Numbered from the stretch's first letter, positions 1 through 9,363 are shown. The stretch: 64,000 bases of DNA from Aestuariimicrobium sp. p3-SID1156 (GCF_025144225.1 NZ_JALXXB010000003.1:191744-255743), one strand, 5' to 3'. A program made the numbers and translations. Notes: a model not told the origin generated them from the sequence alone.

Positions 1-2
1 CA

Positions 3-1436
3 GGGCCACAGGCGGCCCTGGAACGCCTGGTGCAGCGCGAGCTGCTGCACCGTTGCGGACTTGACCCCGCCGTACTGGCGCAGCGCTGGGGCATCAGTCC
101 CCACTCCGTGCTCCAGGTTCTCGATCACCTGCGCGTGGGGCTTGGATTGCTGCTGGTCGACGACAGGTGGTGGCACCCCGACGTGCTCAGCAGGGTCAAG
201 CGGCGCACCCTGGCTCTGCTGCGGGCTGAGGTGGAGCCCGTCGAACAGGCCCAACTGGCTCGCTTCCTGGCGTCCTGGCAGGAGCTGGATGCCCCCGGCC
301 ACGGCACCGAAGGCTTGATGGGAGCGGTGGAGATGCTTGCGGGGTTCCCCCTTCCGGCCTCCATGCTCGAGTCCCTCATCCTGCCGAGTCGAGTCGTTGA
401 CTACAGCCCGCACCTGCTTGACCAGGTCCTGCTGACGGGTGAGGTGGTGTGGACCGGGGCCGGTGCGATCGGCACCCAGGACGGATGGGTGCAGTTGTGG
501 CCCGGCGATCTCGTCCTGACTGATCCGGCCACCGCTGAGGACGTGTCGGAGGAGCTCCTGCCAGTGCTGGAGCGCCTTCGCCAGGGCGGAGCCTGGACCG
601 CTGCGGAGCTGGGCGCCTCGGCGCACCAGGTCTGGGAGCTGGTGTGGGCCGGGCAGGTGACGAGCACGAGCTTCCAGCCAGTGCGGGACCTGGTCGCGAA
701 TCCGGGCGGACGCACAGCCCTCAGGACCCCGCGTGCCCCCCGCGTCCACCGGCGGCGGTTGCCCAGGCCGACATCCCTCGCCTCGGCCGGCATGGGTGGC
801 CGCTGGTCAGTGCTGACGGCGCCACGCCTCTCAACCACCGAGAGGTCACTGATGGAGATGGGGGTCACCCTCCAGCGGCACGGGCTGGTGACGCGCGGCA
901 CGGTGGCCGTTGAGCCCGCCTGGAACAACTTCTCGCAGGCCTATCAGGTGCTCAGCACGATGGAGGGCCAGGGCGCAGTCCGACGAGGACACGTCGTCGA
1001 AGGCTTGGGCGCCTCCCAATTCGCCCTCCCCGGGGCGATCGACCGGATCCGGTCCAGCGACAGCAACCCCGACGCGGCTCCGAGACTGCTTGCCGCCTGT
1101 GACCCCGCCAATCCCTGGGGGGCCGCGCTCCCATGGCCCGCGACGCCGGGGCATCGACCAAGTCGACGGGCTGGCGCGCTGGTGGTGACCATCGATGGAC
1201 GACCAACGCTCTACGTTGAGCGCGGTGTGCACACCTTGCTCACCTTCGGGAGCGGGGATTCCGATCTGCTCGACAGCCTTCGAGCCCTCGCCGGATCGGT
1301 GACCAGCGGCCGTATCAGCGCCGTCACGGTCGAGAAGTGTGATGGCATCCCCGTGTTGGGGGATGCCCGTTTCGGCCCGCTCCTGGAACAGGCCGGCTTC
1401 ACCATGGCGCCCCGGGGTTACCGCATCCGGCGCTGA
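3..1436 (+). CDS. lhr: Lhr-family large DNA helicase, C-terminal part (5' end outside window)
   Basis: The reading frame is open to the window edge, so only the last ~477 residues of a protein of about 1,500 residues are seen; the SF2 helicase motifs lie upstream and are not visible. What is visible matches the Lhr C-terminal region as I know it: a winged-helix-like part with RVKRRTLALLRAEVEPV, a TGEVVWTG segment, then EGLGASQFALPGA, DPANPWGAALPWP, LYVERG and the terminal AGFTMAPRGYRIR. Lhr proteins are ATP-dependent 3'-5' translocases and helicases that favour RNA:DNA duplexes and are linked to DNA repair in mycobacteria. An in-frame GTG at 30 is not the true start because homologous-looking sequence continues upstream. 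The gene stops 182 bases before the next gene on the same strand. Confidence 0.85.
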   Translation, partial: GPQAALERLVQRELLHRCGLDPAVLAQRWGISPHSVLQVLDHLRVGLGLLLVDDRWWHPDVLSRVKRRTLALLRAEVEPVEQAQLARFLASWQELDAPGHGTEGLMGAVEMLAGFPLPASMLESLILPSRVVDYSPHLLDQVLLTGEVVWTGAGAIGTQDGWVQLWPGDLVLTDPATAEDVSEELLPVLERLRQGGAWTAAELGASAHQVWELVWAGQVTSTSFQPVRDLVANPGGRTALRTPRAPRVHRRRLPRPTSLASAGMGGRWSVLTAPRLSTTERSLMEMGVTLQRHGLVTRGTVAVEPAWNNFSQAYQVLSTMEGQGAVRRGHVVEGLGASQFALPGAIDRIRSSDSNPDAAPRLLAACDPANPWGAALPWPATPGHRPSRRAGALVVTIDGRPTLYVERGVHTLLTFGSGDSDLLDSLRALAGSVTSGRISAVTVEKCDGIPVLGDARFGPLLEQAGFTMAPRGYRIRR

Positions 1437-1582
1437 CGAGGTGGTTGGGGCCTCTGGACGAGACAGGGCCCTGCACCCTGGGGCAGAGCCAGCACGTCGC
1501 GGCCGGCCCGCACGTCGGGGTCGGCAGGGCCCGTGGCGCGGGAAGAAGGACGCACCAAACATGCGCGTTTCGCGCACTCGGG

Positions 1583-1618
1583 TTCAGCGATCGCTGAGCG
1601 ACCCCTAGCATTTCGCTC
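1583..1618 (+). promoter_or_regulatory. Promoter of the DeoR-type gene, probably leaderless
   Basis: The -10 hexamer TAGCAT (1606-1611) ends 7 bases before the ATG at 1619, which would place transcription start at or next to the start codon. There is no Shine-Dalgarno sequence in the 15 bases upstream. A weak -35, TTCAGC (1583-1588), lies 17 bases upstream of the -10. Confidence 0.55.
1584..1597. promoter_or_regulatory. 14-bp perfect palindrome, candidate DeoR autoregulatory operator
   Basis: TCAGCGATCGCTGA is its own reverse complement and lies between the -35 and -10 positions of the promoter for the adjacent regulator gene. DeoR/GlpR-family repressors commonly bind inverted repeats in their own promoters, so autorepression is a reasonable inference. 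No second copy was noticed in the window. Confidence 0.45.
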
Positions 1619-2425
1619 ATGGTGCAGCTCCACCCTGAATCCCCCGCCCGCGTCCGCTCCGACCGGATGGTGTCCTTGCTGAACCTCGTCGCCGAGCGCG
1701 GAGAGGTCCAGCTGCGCGAACTCGCGAAGGAACTGGGTGCCTCGGCGGCCACCATCCGGCGGGATGTCGGCACTCTGGCTGCCCAAGGCCTGCTCATCCG
1801 GACCCATGGCGGTGCCAGGGCCCTCCCCACGGGACGCGAGTTGCCGATCAACCTTCGCGATGGTCGCAACCAGTCCGCGAAACGTGCCATCGCTCGTGCG
1901 GCCGTCAGTGCCCTTCCGGCCGGCAGGCACGCCGTCGCATTGACAGGCGGCACCACCACGATCGAGGTCCTACGTGCCCTGGACCACCGGCGCGACCTCA
2001 CCATCGTCACCAACTCCGTGGGGCTCGCCATCGAGGCGGCCCACCATGGCCAGAACCGCGTCCTCATCGCGGGCGGCATACTGCGCGCCACCTCGCTGGA
2101 GCTGGTGGGTTCGCTCACCGAGTCCACCTTCCGGCAGATCAACGTGGGCACCGCGATCGTCGGCTGTGACGGCATCAGTGTCACCGGCGGCCTCACCACC
2201 CACGACGACGTCGAGGCAGCAACGAATCACACCATGCTGGAGCGAGCCCAGCGCGTCATGGTGGTGGCGGACGGCTCGAAGGTCGGCAAGGTGACGCTGG
2301 CCAAGATGGCCGATGTCACACTGGTGGACATCCTCATCACCGACAGCAACGCCGACCCGAACGAGATCGCGAAGATCCGCCAGGTCGGCGTCGAAGTCAG
2401 GGTCGTGGAGGTCGACAGGGCCTGA
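1619..2425 (+). CDS. DeoR/GlpR-family transcriptional regulator
   Basis: A 268-residue protein with the usual DeoR layout. An N-terminal helix-turn-helix (about residues 15-60) contains the family signature ELAKELGASAATIRRDVGTL followed by the GLLIRTHGGA wing. A C-terminal sugar-phosphate-sensing domain of the isomerase-like fold has the TGGTTT and IVTNS motifs and a late VVADGSK segment. Such proteins usually repress sugar or nucleoside catabolic genes and are released by a phosphorylated sugar. No catabolic gene is adjacent, so the ligand cannot be guessed. The ATG at 1619 is supported by the -10 hexamer 7 bases upstream. The 14-bp palindrome in the promoter is the best operator candidate. 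The gene converges on clgR with only 16 bases between stop codons. Confidence 0.88.
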   Translation: MVQLHPESPARVRSDRMVSLLNLVAERGEVQLRELAKELGASAATIRRDVGTLAAQGLLIRTHGGARALPTGRELPINLRDGRNQSAKRAIARAAVSALPAGRHAVALTGGTTTIEVLRALDHRRDLTIVTNSVGLAIEAAHHGQNRVLIAGGILRATSLELVGSLTESTFRQINVGTAIVGCDGISVTGGLTTHDDVEAATNHTMLERAQRVMVVADGSKVGKVTLAKMADVTLVDILITDSNADPNEIAKIRQVGVEVRVVEVDRA

Positions 2426-2441
2426 ACCGGCCCATTCCAGA

Positions 2442-2711
2442 TCAGGCAGCAGTCACCATGCGCTGGCCGAGCTCGGCCCGGGCGACCTTGTCGCTGACGG
2501 TGCTGAGCACCTGGGACAGCGGCACGTCGAGGGCGCTGCAGATGGACACCAGCAGCTCGCTGGAGGCCTCCTTCTGCCCACGCTCCACTTCGGAGAGGTA
2601 GCCGAGGCTGACGCGTGCCTGCATGCTGACGTCGCGCAGGGTACGCCCCTGGGCAAAGCGAGCCTCCCGCAGGGATTCACCCAGGAGTTCGCGCATCAGG
2701 ATGGGCTTCAT
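2442..2711 (-). CDS. clgR: ClgR-type XRE-family regulator of protease/stress genes
   Basis: An 89-residue protein that is almost entirely one XRE helix-turn-helix. The segment [22 protein letters not shown] (residues about 24-45) followed by [20 protein letters not shown] is the hallmark of actinobacterial ClgR/PopR. In Corynebacterium, Streptomyces and Mycobacterium, ClgR activates clp protease genes and stress functions. The position next to cinA and pgsA is the same as in Mycobacterium (clgR-pgsA3), which supports the name. A Shine-Dalgarno AAAGGTG lies 5 bases before the ATG. Known ClgR proteins are degraded by Clp through their C-terminus; here it ends in VTAA, compatible with such a degron. 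The gene probably has its own promoter in the 114-base gap before it. Confidence 0.85.
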   Translation of the reverse strand: MKPILMRELLGESLREARFAQGRTLRDVSMQARVSLGYLSEVERGQKEASSELLVSICSALDVPLSQVLSTVSDKVARAELGQRMVTAA

Positions 2712-2825
2712 GTCTCACCTTTCTGCTCCACGCCCCGGGGAGCGTTGCTCCGAGCCGGTTCCGTGGTGCTCCTTCTCAACACCGGCATCACAGGCCCTAT
2801 TCCCGCAGCGATCCCCCGCACCCCT

Positions 2826-3320
2826 TCAGTCGAGTTCCTCGAGCAGCAGGCGCAGGGCAGCGAGCACCGTCTGTTCCCGCACGGCCCCACGGTTGCCGGA
2901 CAGCTCCAGCAGGCTGGACCTGGTCCCCCCCGCAGTAGCGCACGCAATCCAGACGGTGCCGGGTGCAGCGCCATCCTGCGGGTCGGGGCCTGCGACGCCG
3001 GTACATGAGACGCACAGGTCCGCCCCGGCCGCCACCCGCGTTCCCTGCGCCATCTGCTCGGCGGTGGCGGCGTTGATGACCCCATCCCGCGCGATCAGTT
3101 CGGCGTCCACCCCCGCCCACTGGGACTTCAGCTCGCTGGCGTAGGTGATGAACCCACCCCGGTAGACGGCCGAGGATCCGCCGATGCTGGTGATGGCGGC
3201 CCCGATGAGACCGCCGGTCAGTGATTCGCACGTGGCCACGGTCACATGCCTGGCCGCGAGTTCGCGCACGAGCTGGTCAGCGAGAACGGCGATGCCGTCC
3301 CCCACCAGGGCGTCAGCCAC
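2826..3320 (-). CDS. cinA: Stand-alone CinA C-terminal domain, nicotinamide-nucleotide amidase (PncC)
   Basis: A 164-residue protein that equals only the C-terminal domain of CinA. This domain deamidates nicotinamide mononucleotide to nicotinic acid mononucleotide in the pyridine nucleotide salvage cycle. Family motifs are present: TVATCESLTGGLIGAAIT near the N-terminus and the late SCTGVAGPDPQDG segment, followed by GTVWIA. The N-terminal COG1058 domain of full-length CinA is absent, as is normal for the short form. Translation starts at GTG 3320 and the first 8 bases overlap the end of pgsA, which indicates translational coupling within the rimO-pgsA-cinA unit. Confidence 0.88.
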   Translation of the reverse strand: MADALVGDGIAVLADQLVRELAARHVTVATCESLTGGLIGAAITSIGGSSAVYRGGFITYASELKSQWAGVDAELIARDGVINAATAEQMAQGTRVAAGADLCVSCTGVAGPDPQDGAAPGTVWIACATAGGTRSSLLELSGNRGAVREQTVLAALRLLLEELD

Positions 3321-3918
3321 GGAGGTCAGTACCCTCGCCCGCGCGTGCGTCCTGTCGGGCCCGAAGCGCCATGCGCACGTAGTCCAGGCCGGTGACGACG
3401 GTGAGGACGAAGGCCGCTCCCATCAGGACCCAGGCGACCCACTGGACGACGGTGGGCTGTTTCGGCAACCAGGTCAGGTACAGGATGAGCGCGAACGACT
3501 GGGTCAGGGTCTTGAGCTTGCCGCCCTTGGTGGCAGCCATCACCAGACCGTACTTGAGGACGACCCAGCGCAGGAGGGTGATCCCCCATTCGCGAAGCAG
3601 GATGATGATGGTCACCCACCATTGCAGCTCGCCCAGGAGTGACAGGCCGACGAAGGCCATGCCGGTGAGCGCCTTGTCAGCGATCGGATCCCACAGCTTG
3701 CCGAAATTGGTGACCAGGTTGTACTTGCGGGCGATCTTGCCGTCGAAGAAGTCCGTGGCGATCGCCACGATGAAGACCAGGGTCGTCCAGTAGCGCCAAT
3801 GCTGGTCGTGCGGGTGGCTGAGCAGCATCCACGCGAACAGCGGCACCAGGACCACGCGAATGGCTGTCAGGACATTGGGCACGTTCCAGGAGGAACCCTG
3901 CGGGGCGGCCGTGCTCAT
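3313..3918 (-). CDS. pgsA: CDP-diacylglycerol--glycerol-3-phosphate 3-phosphatidyltransferase
   Basis: A 201-residue integral membrane protein of the CDP-alcohol phosphatidyltransferase family, which makes phosphatidylglycerol phosphate. The complete signature D-x2-DG-x2-AR-x8-G-x3-D-x3-D is visible, from [12 protein letters not shown] through [10 protein letters not shown], at about residues 56-82. Several hydrophobic helices follow (for example [19 protein letters not shown]). Its ATG overlaps the rimO stop by 4 bases (ATGA) and its end overlaps cinA by 8, so the three genes form one operon on the minus strand. Actinobacteria carry several paralogues of this family; phosphatidylglycerol phosphate synthase is the most likely member because it is the usual neighbour of cinA and rimO. 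Confidence 0.88.
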   Translation of the reverse strand: MSTAAPQGSSWNVPNVLTAIRVVLVPLFAWMLLSHPHDQHWRYWTTLVFIVAIATDFFDGKIARKYNLVTNFGKLWDPIADKALTGMAFVGLSLLGELQWWVTIIILLREWGITLLRWVVLKYGLVMAATKGGKLKTLTQSFALILYLTWLPKQPTVVQWVAWVLMGAAFVLTVVTGLDYVRMALRARQDARAGEGTDLRG

Positions 3919-5339
3919 GCGATCACCTCAGCGGTCAGGTCGACGCCATCGGCAGCGGTGAGGGACACCAGGACCAGCTCACCCACCGCGGCGTCGCAAT
4001 CGACGATGGTGGTGGTTCCATCCACCTCCGGGCCCTGGAACTCAGCGCGGCCGACGGCAGCGCCGCCCTCATGGCCCTCCACCAGGACCGTGGTGGTGTC
4101 GCCTAGACGCTCCTCCGCCCGCTGGGCGCACAGCTCCGCAGCCAGGTGCGACAACTCGGCGGCGCGAGCCTCGACGACATCCTGCTCCAGGTGCCGGTCG
4201 AGGGTGGCGCCCTCGGTGTTGTCCTCATCGGAGTAGCCGAAGATACCGACCACGTCGAGACGGGCGCGGATCATGAAGTCCTTGAGGATCTCCACATCCT
4301 CCTCCGTCTCGCCCGGGAAGCCGGCGATGAAGTTGGAGCGGATGCCCGCATGGGGCACCTTGTCGCGGATCTGGTCGATCAGCCCGAGGAAGGACTCCGC
4401 CTCACCGAAGCGGCGCATCCGGCGCAGCAGGGGGCCGGAGGCATGCTGGAAGCTCAGGTCGAAGTAGGGAACCACCTTGTCGGTGGAGACCATGGCATCG
4501 ATCAGCGTGGGGCGGATCTCGGCGGGCTGCAGGTAGGAGACGCGGATCCAGTCCAGTCCGTCGACCTTCGACAGGTCGCCGAGCAGCTTCTCCAGGGCGC
4601 GGATGTCGCCGAGGTCCTTGCCATAGGAGGAAGAGTTCTCGCTGACCAGAAAGACTTCGTGGACGCCATGGTCGACCAGCCAGCGGGCTTCCTCCAGGAC
4701 CTCCTGGGGGCTGCGGGAGAGGTAGGAGCCTCGGAATCGCGGGATGGCACAGAAGGCGCAGCGACGATCACAACCCGACGCGATCTTGAGCGCCGCATAG
4801 GGGCTGTTCCCCAGTCGCTTGCGCAGCGTCCTGGGGCCGGAGCCGGGAGCAACGCCAGCAGGCAGGTCGGCGTGTCCTGGCACGGCCACGCCAGCAGCGG
4901 CCTCGCGGCGCTTGACCGGGGTGATCGGCAGCAGCTGGCGGCGATCGCGCGGCGCATGTGCCTCGACGTGGCCGCCGTTGAGGATGGTGGTCAGTCGATC
5001 GGCAATATCGGTGTAGGAGTCGAAGCCCAGCACTGCATCCGCCTCGGGCATCGAGTCGGCCAGCTCCTTGCCGTAACGTTCGGCCATGCAGCCGACGGCC
5101 ACGACAGCCTTGGTGCGGCCCTGTTCCTTGAGGTCAGCGGCCTCAAGCAGGGTGTCAACCGAGTCCTTCTTGGCCTGCTCCACGAAGCCACAGGTGTTCA
5201 CCATGACCGTGTCCGCCTCATCGGCGTTGTCGACGAGTCGGAACCCGCTGGCCTCGAGACGGGCGGCGAGTTCTTCGGAATCGACCTCGTTGCGGGCGCA
5301 GCCGAGCGTAACAAGGTGGACGTTCATGAGCGTGGACAT
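3915..5339 (-). CDS. rimO: Ribosomal protein S12 methylthiotransferase RimO
   Basis: A radical SAM enzyme (474 residues from the chosen start) that adds a methylthio group to the conserved aspartate of ribosomal protein S12. The N-terminal MTTase domain opens with [18 protein letters not shown] and carries further cysteines in NTCGF and VGCMAERYG. The radical SAM cluster is CDRRCAFC (C-x3-C-x2-C), followed by PRFRG. A TRAM domain forms the C-terminus ([12 protein letters not shown] onward). The start is uncertain: ATG 5339 sits 7 bases after a CATAAT hexamer, which favours a leaderless message; ATG 5327 would begin exactly at the conserved MNVHLVTLG. Longer upstream frames look non-coding. 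It is first in an operon with pgsA and cinA. Confidence 0.92.
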   Translation of the reverse strand: MSTLMNVHLVTLGCARNEVDSEELAARLEASGFRLVDNADEADTVMVNTCGFVEQAKKDSVDTLLEAADLKEQGRTKAVVAVGCMAERYGKELADSMPEADAVLGFDSYTDIADRLTTILNGGHVEAHAPRDRRQLLPITPVKRREAAAGVAVPGHADLPAGVAPGSGPRTLRKRLGNSPYAALKIASGCDRRCAFCAIPRFRGSYLSRSPQEVLEEARWLVDHGVHEVFLVSENSSSYGKDLGDIRALEKLLGDLSKVDGLDWIRVSYLQPAEIRPTLIDAMVSTDKVVPYFDLSFQHASGPLLRRMRRFGEAESFLGLIDQIRDKVPHAGIRSNFIAGFPGETEEDVEILKDFMIRARLDVVGIFGYSDEDNTEGATLDRHLEQDVVEARAAELSHLAAELCAQRAEERLGDTTTVLVEGHEGGAAVGRAEFQGPEVDGTTTIVDCDAAVGELVLVSLTAADGVDLTAEVIA

Positions 5340-5352
5340 CCGCACCATTATG
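5340..5352 (-). promoter_or_regulatory. -10 element of rimO-pgsA-cinA
   Basis: CATAAT (reverse complement of 5347-5352) ends 7 bases before ATG 5339 and there is no Shine-Dalgarno sequence, so the rimO message is probably leaderless. No good -35 is evident at the standard distance. Confidence 0.5.
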
Positions 5353-5556
5353 CGCCCTGGCCGCCCTGTCGCCGAATGCACGCGCTCAGCAACCCTGGTG
5401 AAGCTGCCTTCCCAGGTCCACCAGCACCCCCATCGCTTGCCGAATGAGGCGCGAAGCCTCACCATCCCCTCGGCATCCGGGCCGATCCACAGTCTCGGTT
5501 GGTCCACCGCCAGGATCCCGGATCGCCCTCATCTGGGTCGTCGACTGCCGGCGCGC

Positions 5557-6735
5557 TCAGAGCCTGTGCAGGGGGATCCGCAGTTCCTTCCCCTCCTGGT
5601 CCGCGATCACCTGTGAAGCCTGCCGGACATCGTGGGGGGCCGGGATGTGGATGAACCCCATGCGGTTCTCGTCCGGTCGAATCCACCGGTAGTCCTTGCG
5701 GTCGATGCCCTGGAGCTTTGGTTGATTGCCTTCGACACCAATGACGAGTCCCCACTTCGCGCCGCGCGCGCTCCACACCCACACGTCGTCCATGGGCATG
5801 TTCCCCAATGTGGCCTCGCCGCCGTACACCACGCAGAGCCGGCCTGCGGAGTAGGCCCACAGTTGCGGCCCCAGCTTGCTACCCGCCAATCTGTCGGGGG
5901 GCGAGCCGAGGAAGTCCCCAGTGCGCAGTCCGGCCGCCAGTTCGGAGAACTGCCAGTCGTCCAGGATCGATTCCACCGCCACGCTGTGCCCCAGCAGGTC
6001 GACGGGCTTCATCACCAAGGAGTCCACCCCGACGCCGGAGAGATGGATCCACTCCGCCGGCGGCGTCATCGCGAGCTGCACAGTCTGGAAGTCGTTGGTG
6101 GGGTGCGGCAGGCGCAGCAGGGCTGGGCGGTGCCCCATCCGGGTCGATCCCAGCATGCTGCCCTCATGGGTCACCACCAGAGTGGGGCTTTCGGTGGTCC
6201 CATGGGCCACGAGGTCCAGTGTCAGCAGGCGGTCGACCCTGACGGTTCGTCGCGCGAGTTGTGGCCCGAGGTCAAACGCGGACAGCGACGGCGCCGGGGC
6301 GGCCGAATCCTCGGTGAGCCAGCGGTGCGTCTGCCTGGCGCCCACGCCCAGGCCGAGTACCAGAGCGGCAGCTGCGCCCAGGCCCAGCAGCGTGCGGCGA
6401 CTCCGCACAGCACCGCTGCGCGCTGCGATGCGTTCGGCGTCGACCCCAATCGTGGGCCACCCCGACTCAGCCACCGCCTCCAGTGCCGCAGGGTTCGATG
6501 ACCCCTTCCGCGCATGGTGCAGCAGTCGCTCACGGACCCGCTGGCGCGTGGCCTGCTCACCCGACGCCCAGAGCGGGCGCGCATCGGCATAGGCGCGCTC
6601 CGCCAGTTCCGCAGCGGCAGCTTCCTCCCCGGTCAGCGCGAAGGCCAACCGCCCGGTCTCGTCTCGGGTCCGAGCGACGAAGTCGTCGAACTCCTCCTGG
6701 CTGGGAGTGGAGAAGTCGGCATCGTCGCGTGGCAT
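5557..6735 (-). CDS. Membrane protein with N-terminal ECF-sigma-region-2-like domain, function unknown
   Basis: A 392-residue protein I do not recognise as a named family. The N-terminal ~70 residues (FDDFVARTRDETG, LAFALTGEEAAAAELAE, AYADARPLW) strongly recall region 2 of actinobacterial SigE-type ECF sigma factors, in which the pattern is LLTGD-x-AAEDLVQEAL. I see no region 4. A single hydrophobic helix follows (about residues 106-128, RTLLGLGAAAALVLGLGVGA), preceded by arginines, giving an N-in orientation and an external domain of ~260 residues with no motif known to me. The start ATG 6735 has AGGA 8 bases upstream. It stands alone between rimO and ftsK. It could be a degenerate sigma or anti-sigma-like membrane regulator; that is inference. 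Confidence 0.6.
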   Translation of the reverse strand: MPRDDADFSTPSQEEFDDFVARTRDETGRLAFALTGEEAAAAELAERAYADARPLWASGEQATRQRVRERLLHHARKGSSNPAALEAVAESGWPTIGVDAERIAARSGAVRSRRTLLGLGAAAALVLGLGVGARQTHRWLTEDSAAPAPSLSAFDLGPQLARRTVRVDRLLTLDLVAHGTTESPTLVVTHEGSMLGSTRMGHRPALLRLPHPTNDFQTVQLAMTPPAEWIHLSGVGVDSLVMKPVDLLGHSVAVESILDDWQFSELAAGLRTGDFLGSPPDRLAGSKLGPQLWAYSAGRLCVVYGGEATLGNMPMDDVWVWSARGAKWGLVIGVEGNQPKLQGIDRKDYRWIRPDENRMGFIHIPAPHDVRQASQVIADQEGKELRIPLHRL

Positions 6736-6801
6736 GGCCCGAATCCTGCCTCGCGGGCGTCCCCTTGGCAAGGGACGCGCACGAGCGTGACCGACAGGAG
6801 A

Positions 6802-9363
6802 TCAGCCGGCTCGCAGGTTGTCGATCACTGACTCGAGATCGTCGGGCTTGACCAGAACCTCACGGGGCTTGGAACCCTCCGAGGGGCCAACGATGCCACG
6901 CGTCTCCAGGATGTCCATCAGGCGTCCGGCCTTGGCGAACCCGACGCGCAGCTTGCGCTGCAGCATCGAGGTCGAGCCGAGTTGCAGCTCCACCACCAGC
7001 CGAGCGGCGTCGATGACGAGTTCCAGGTCATCGCCGATGTCCTCGGCCACCTTCGCAGGCCCGGAAGCGGCCTGGACGTCCTCGCGGTACTGCGGCTTGA
7101 CCTGGTTCTTGATCGACTCGGCGACCGCGCGGATCTCGGCCTCCCCCACCCAGGAACCCTGGACACGGATCGGTTTGGAGGCACCCATCGGCAGGAAGAG
7201 CCCATCGCCCTGGCCGACCAGCTTCTCCGCGCCCGGCTGGTCGAGGATGGTGCGCGAATCGGTCATCGAGCTGGTCGCGAACGCCAGTCGGGAGGGCACG
7301 TTGGCCTTGATCAGGCCGGTCACGACATCCACCGAGGGACGCTGGGTTGCCAGCACCAGATGGATTCCCGCCGCACGTGCGAGCTGGGTGATGCGGACAA
7401 TGGAACCCTCCACGTCACGCGGGGCGACCATCATCAGGTCGGCGAGCTCGTCCACGACCACCAGCAGGTAGGGGTAGGGCTCGAGTTCCTGCTCGGCGCC
7501 CTCCTGGGCCTTGAGCTGCCCGGAGCGCACCGCCTTGTTGAAGTCGTCGACGTGGCGGAAGCCGTTCGCGGCCAGGGCGTCGTAGCGCAGGTCCATCTCG
7601 CGCACGACCCACTCCAGGGCTTCGGCAGCCTTCTTGGGGTTGGTGATGATCGGCGTGACCAGGTGCGGGATGCCCTCGTACTGGTTCAGCTCCACCCGCT
7701 TGGGGTCAACCAGGAGCATCCGCACCTCGTCGGGGGTCGCGCGCATCATGATCGAGGTGATCAGGGAGTTGATGAACGAGGATTTGCCCGAACCAGTCGC
7801 ACCCGCCACGAGCAGGTGCGGCATCTTGGCCATGTTGGCGACCACGAAACCGCCCTCGACGTCCTTGCCCAGACCGACCGTCATCGGGTGATGGTCGCTC
7901 ATCGCCCGAGAGGAGCGCAGCACGTCACCGAGCGAGACGATCTCCTTGTCCTGGTTGGGGATCTCGATGCCGATGGCGGACTTGCCCGGGATCGGAGACA
8001 GGATCCGCACATCCGGGGACGCGACGGCGTAGGCGATGTTCTTGCTCAGCGCCGTGACCTTCTCGACCTTCACGGCCTGGCCGAGTTCGACCTCATAGCG
8101 GGTCACCGTCGGGCCACGGGTGTAGCCAGTGACCGTCGCGTCGATGCCGAACTGGTTGAGCACCTCGGTCAGGCGTCCCACGATCGCGTCGGAGGCCGCA
8201 CTGCGCGCCTTGGGTGTGGAGCCGGGCTTCAGCAGCGCCGACTCGGGCAGGGAGTACTGGATGTCGCCGGTCAGGGTCAACTGCTCGACCCGGGGCGGGG
8301 GCGCCGAATGCGGTGGCGCCGCGAGTTCTGGCTGCTGGGGTTCCTGGATCAGTCCGGGGGCAGGCTTGTCCGTCTTCTCCGCTGCGCCGGCGGCGGTGGC
8401 GCCAGTCGACCTGCGGGTCGGGGTGTCCTCCTGGTCCAGTTTCTCGATGTCGAAGACCTCGTCCTGATCATCGGACGCGTCCCACTGGTCGACGTGCAGG
8501 TCCACCTCCTCGGTGGCAGTCTCTGCGTCCCGCACCAGCGGAGTGTCGTAGGCCTCGTCCACGCCGAACTCGGGCTTGTCGCGGACCGGCCGTTCGGCGC
8601 GCCGCTGCTCGGCGGCGTGGCGGGCGGCATGCACGCGGTCACCCATCTCGTGCAGCGGCATCCCGATGATCACGAGCACGCCGAACAGGGTCACGAGCAC
8701 CAGCAGGATCACTGACAGCCAGACCGGCATCAGCTGGGTGGTCATCGAGGACGCCAGGTGGCCGAGCGCCCCGCCTGCTGCGCGAAGGCCTTCCGGATCG
8801 GCGGGCGTGGGGCGTCCCCGGCCGATGTGGATGATGCCCAGCAGGCCGAAGAGGGTCAGGAACCAGCCGATGACCTGGCGGCCGGGGGCTCCGGACTGCT
8901 CGGGATGCCGCATGGTGTACCAGGCCATGCCCAGGAAGAGCAGTGGGGTGGCGTAGCCGATGGCACCGACGATGGTGGCCACCAGGACGTGCACGAAAGC
9001 GCCGAAGAAGCCGGGCATGCCGTACCAGAACTCGGCGGCCAGGATGATGGCGCAGGCGATCAGGAAGAGCGCTGTCCCGTCGCGGCGGACCCCCGGATTG
9101 ATGTCGGCGGCACCGTCACCGACACCGCGCACCGCGTCACCGACGAGACCGGCGACCCCACGCCAGACCGACGCAATGCCGTTGAGGATGGGGTTGCCGC
9201 CCGGGCGGGCAGAGTGGGCGGCACTCGCACCGCCGGAACGGGTCCGGGACGTGGAGCGCGGGGCCGCCTTGCGGGGGGCTGGTTTCTTTGCCGACGACCG
9301 CGAACCGGTCGAACGCGTGGTCGCGTTCTTGGGCCGCGGCGGGGAAGACTCGCGGGTCGCCAT
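6802..9363 (-). CDS. ftsK: DNA translocase FtsK/SpoIIIE
   Basis: An 853-residue septal DNA pump that clears chromosome ends during division. Layout: a basic low-complexity N-terminus (Arg, Ser, Lys rich, residues 1-60), about four membrane helices (roughly 80-210, including FLIACAIILAAEF and WLSVILLVLVTLFGVLVII), an acidic linker, the alpha/beta motor with Walker A GATGSGKSS (about residue 521) and MLLVDPKRVEL, LLVVVDELADLMM, LATQRPSVDVVTG, and a C-terminal winged-helix gamma domain (STSMLQRKLRVGFAKAGRLMD) that reads KOPS-type sites. Length is typical. The start at ATG 9363 is preferred over an upstream in-frame start because a TAGCCT hexamer lies 7 bases before it. It is monocistronic here. 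Confidence 0.95.
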   Translation of the reverse strand: MATRESSPPRPKNATTRSTGSRSSAKKPAPRKAAPRSTSRTRSGGASAAHSARPGGNPILNGIASVWRGVAGLVGDAVRGVGDGAADINPGVRRDGTALFLIACAIILAAEFWYGMPGFFGAFVHVLVATIVGAIGYATPLLFLGMAWYTMRHPEQSGAPGRQVIGWFLTLFGLLGIIHIGRGRPTPADPEGLRAAGGALGHLASSMTTQLMPVWLSVILLVLVTLFGVLVIIGMPLHEMGDRVHAARHAAEQRRAERPVRDKPEFGVDEAYDTPLVRDAETATEEVDLHVDQWDASDDQDEVFDIEKLDQEDTPTRRSTGATAAGAAEKTDKPAPGLIQEPQQPELAAPPHSAPPPRVEQLTLTGDIQYSLPESALLKPGSTPKARSAASDAIVGRLTEVLNQFGIDATVTGYTRGPTVTRYEVELGQAVKVEKVTALSKNIAYAVASPDVRILSPIPGKSAIGIEIPNQDKEIVSLGDVLRSSRAMSDHHPMTVGLGKDVEGGFVVANMAKMPHLLVAGATGSGKSSFINSLITSIMMRATPDEVRMLLVDPKRVELNQYEGIPHLVTPIITNPKKAAEALEWVVREMDLRYDALAANGFRHVDDFNKAVRSGQLKAQEGAEQELEPYPYLLVVVDELADLMMVAPRDVEGSIVRITQLARAAGIHLVLATQRPSVDVVTGLIKANVPSRLAFATSSMTDSRTILDQPGAEKLVGQGDGLFLPMGASKPIRVQGSWVGEAEIRAVAESIKNQVKPQYREDVQAASGPAKVAEDIGDDLELVIDAARLVVELQLGSTSMLQRKLRVGFAKAGRLMDILETRGIVGPSEGSKPREVLVKPDDLESVIDNLRAG

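Noticed and set aside
1437..1618. A small gene or strong terminator between lhr and the DeoR-type gene
   Set aside because: Open frames here are short and antisense-like, and the GC-rich inverted repeat near 1465-1490 is imperfect without a T tract.
3313..3320. Frameshift or sequencing error at gene junctions with overlaps (pgsA/cinA, hisF/dehydrogenase, scpB/rluB and others)
   Set aside because: Each product is full length with family-typical ends; short overlaps are the rule in this compact genome.
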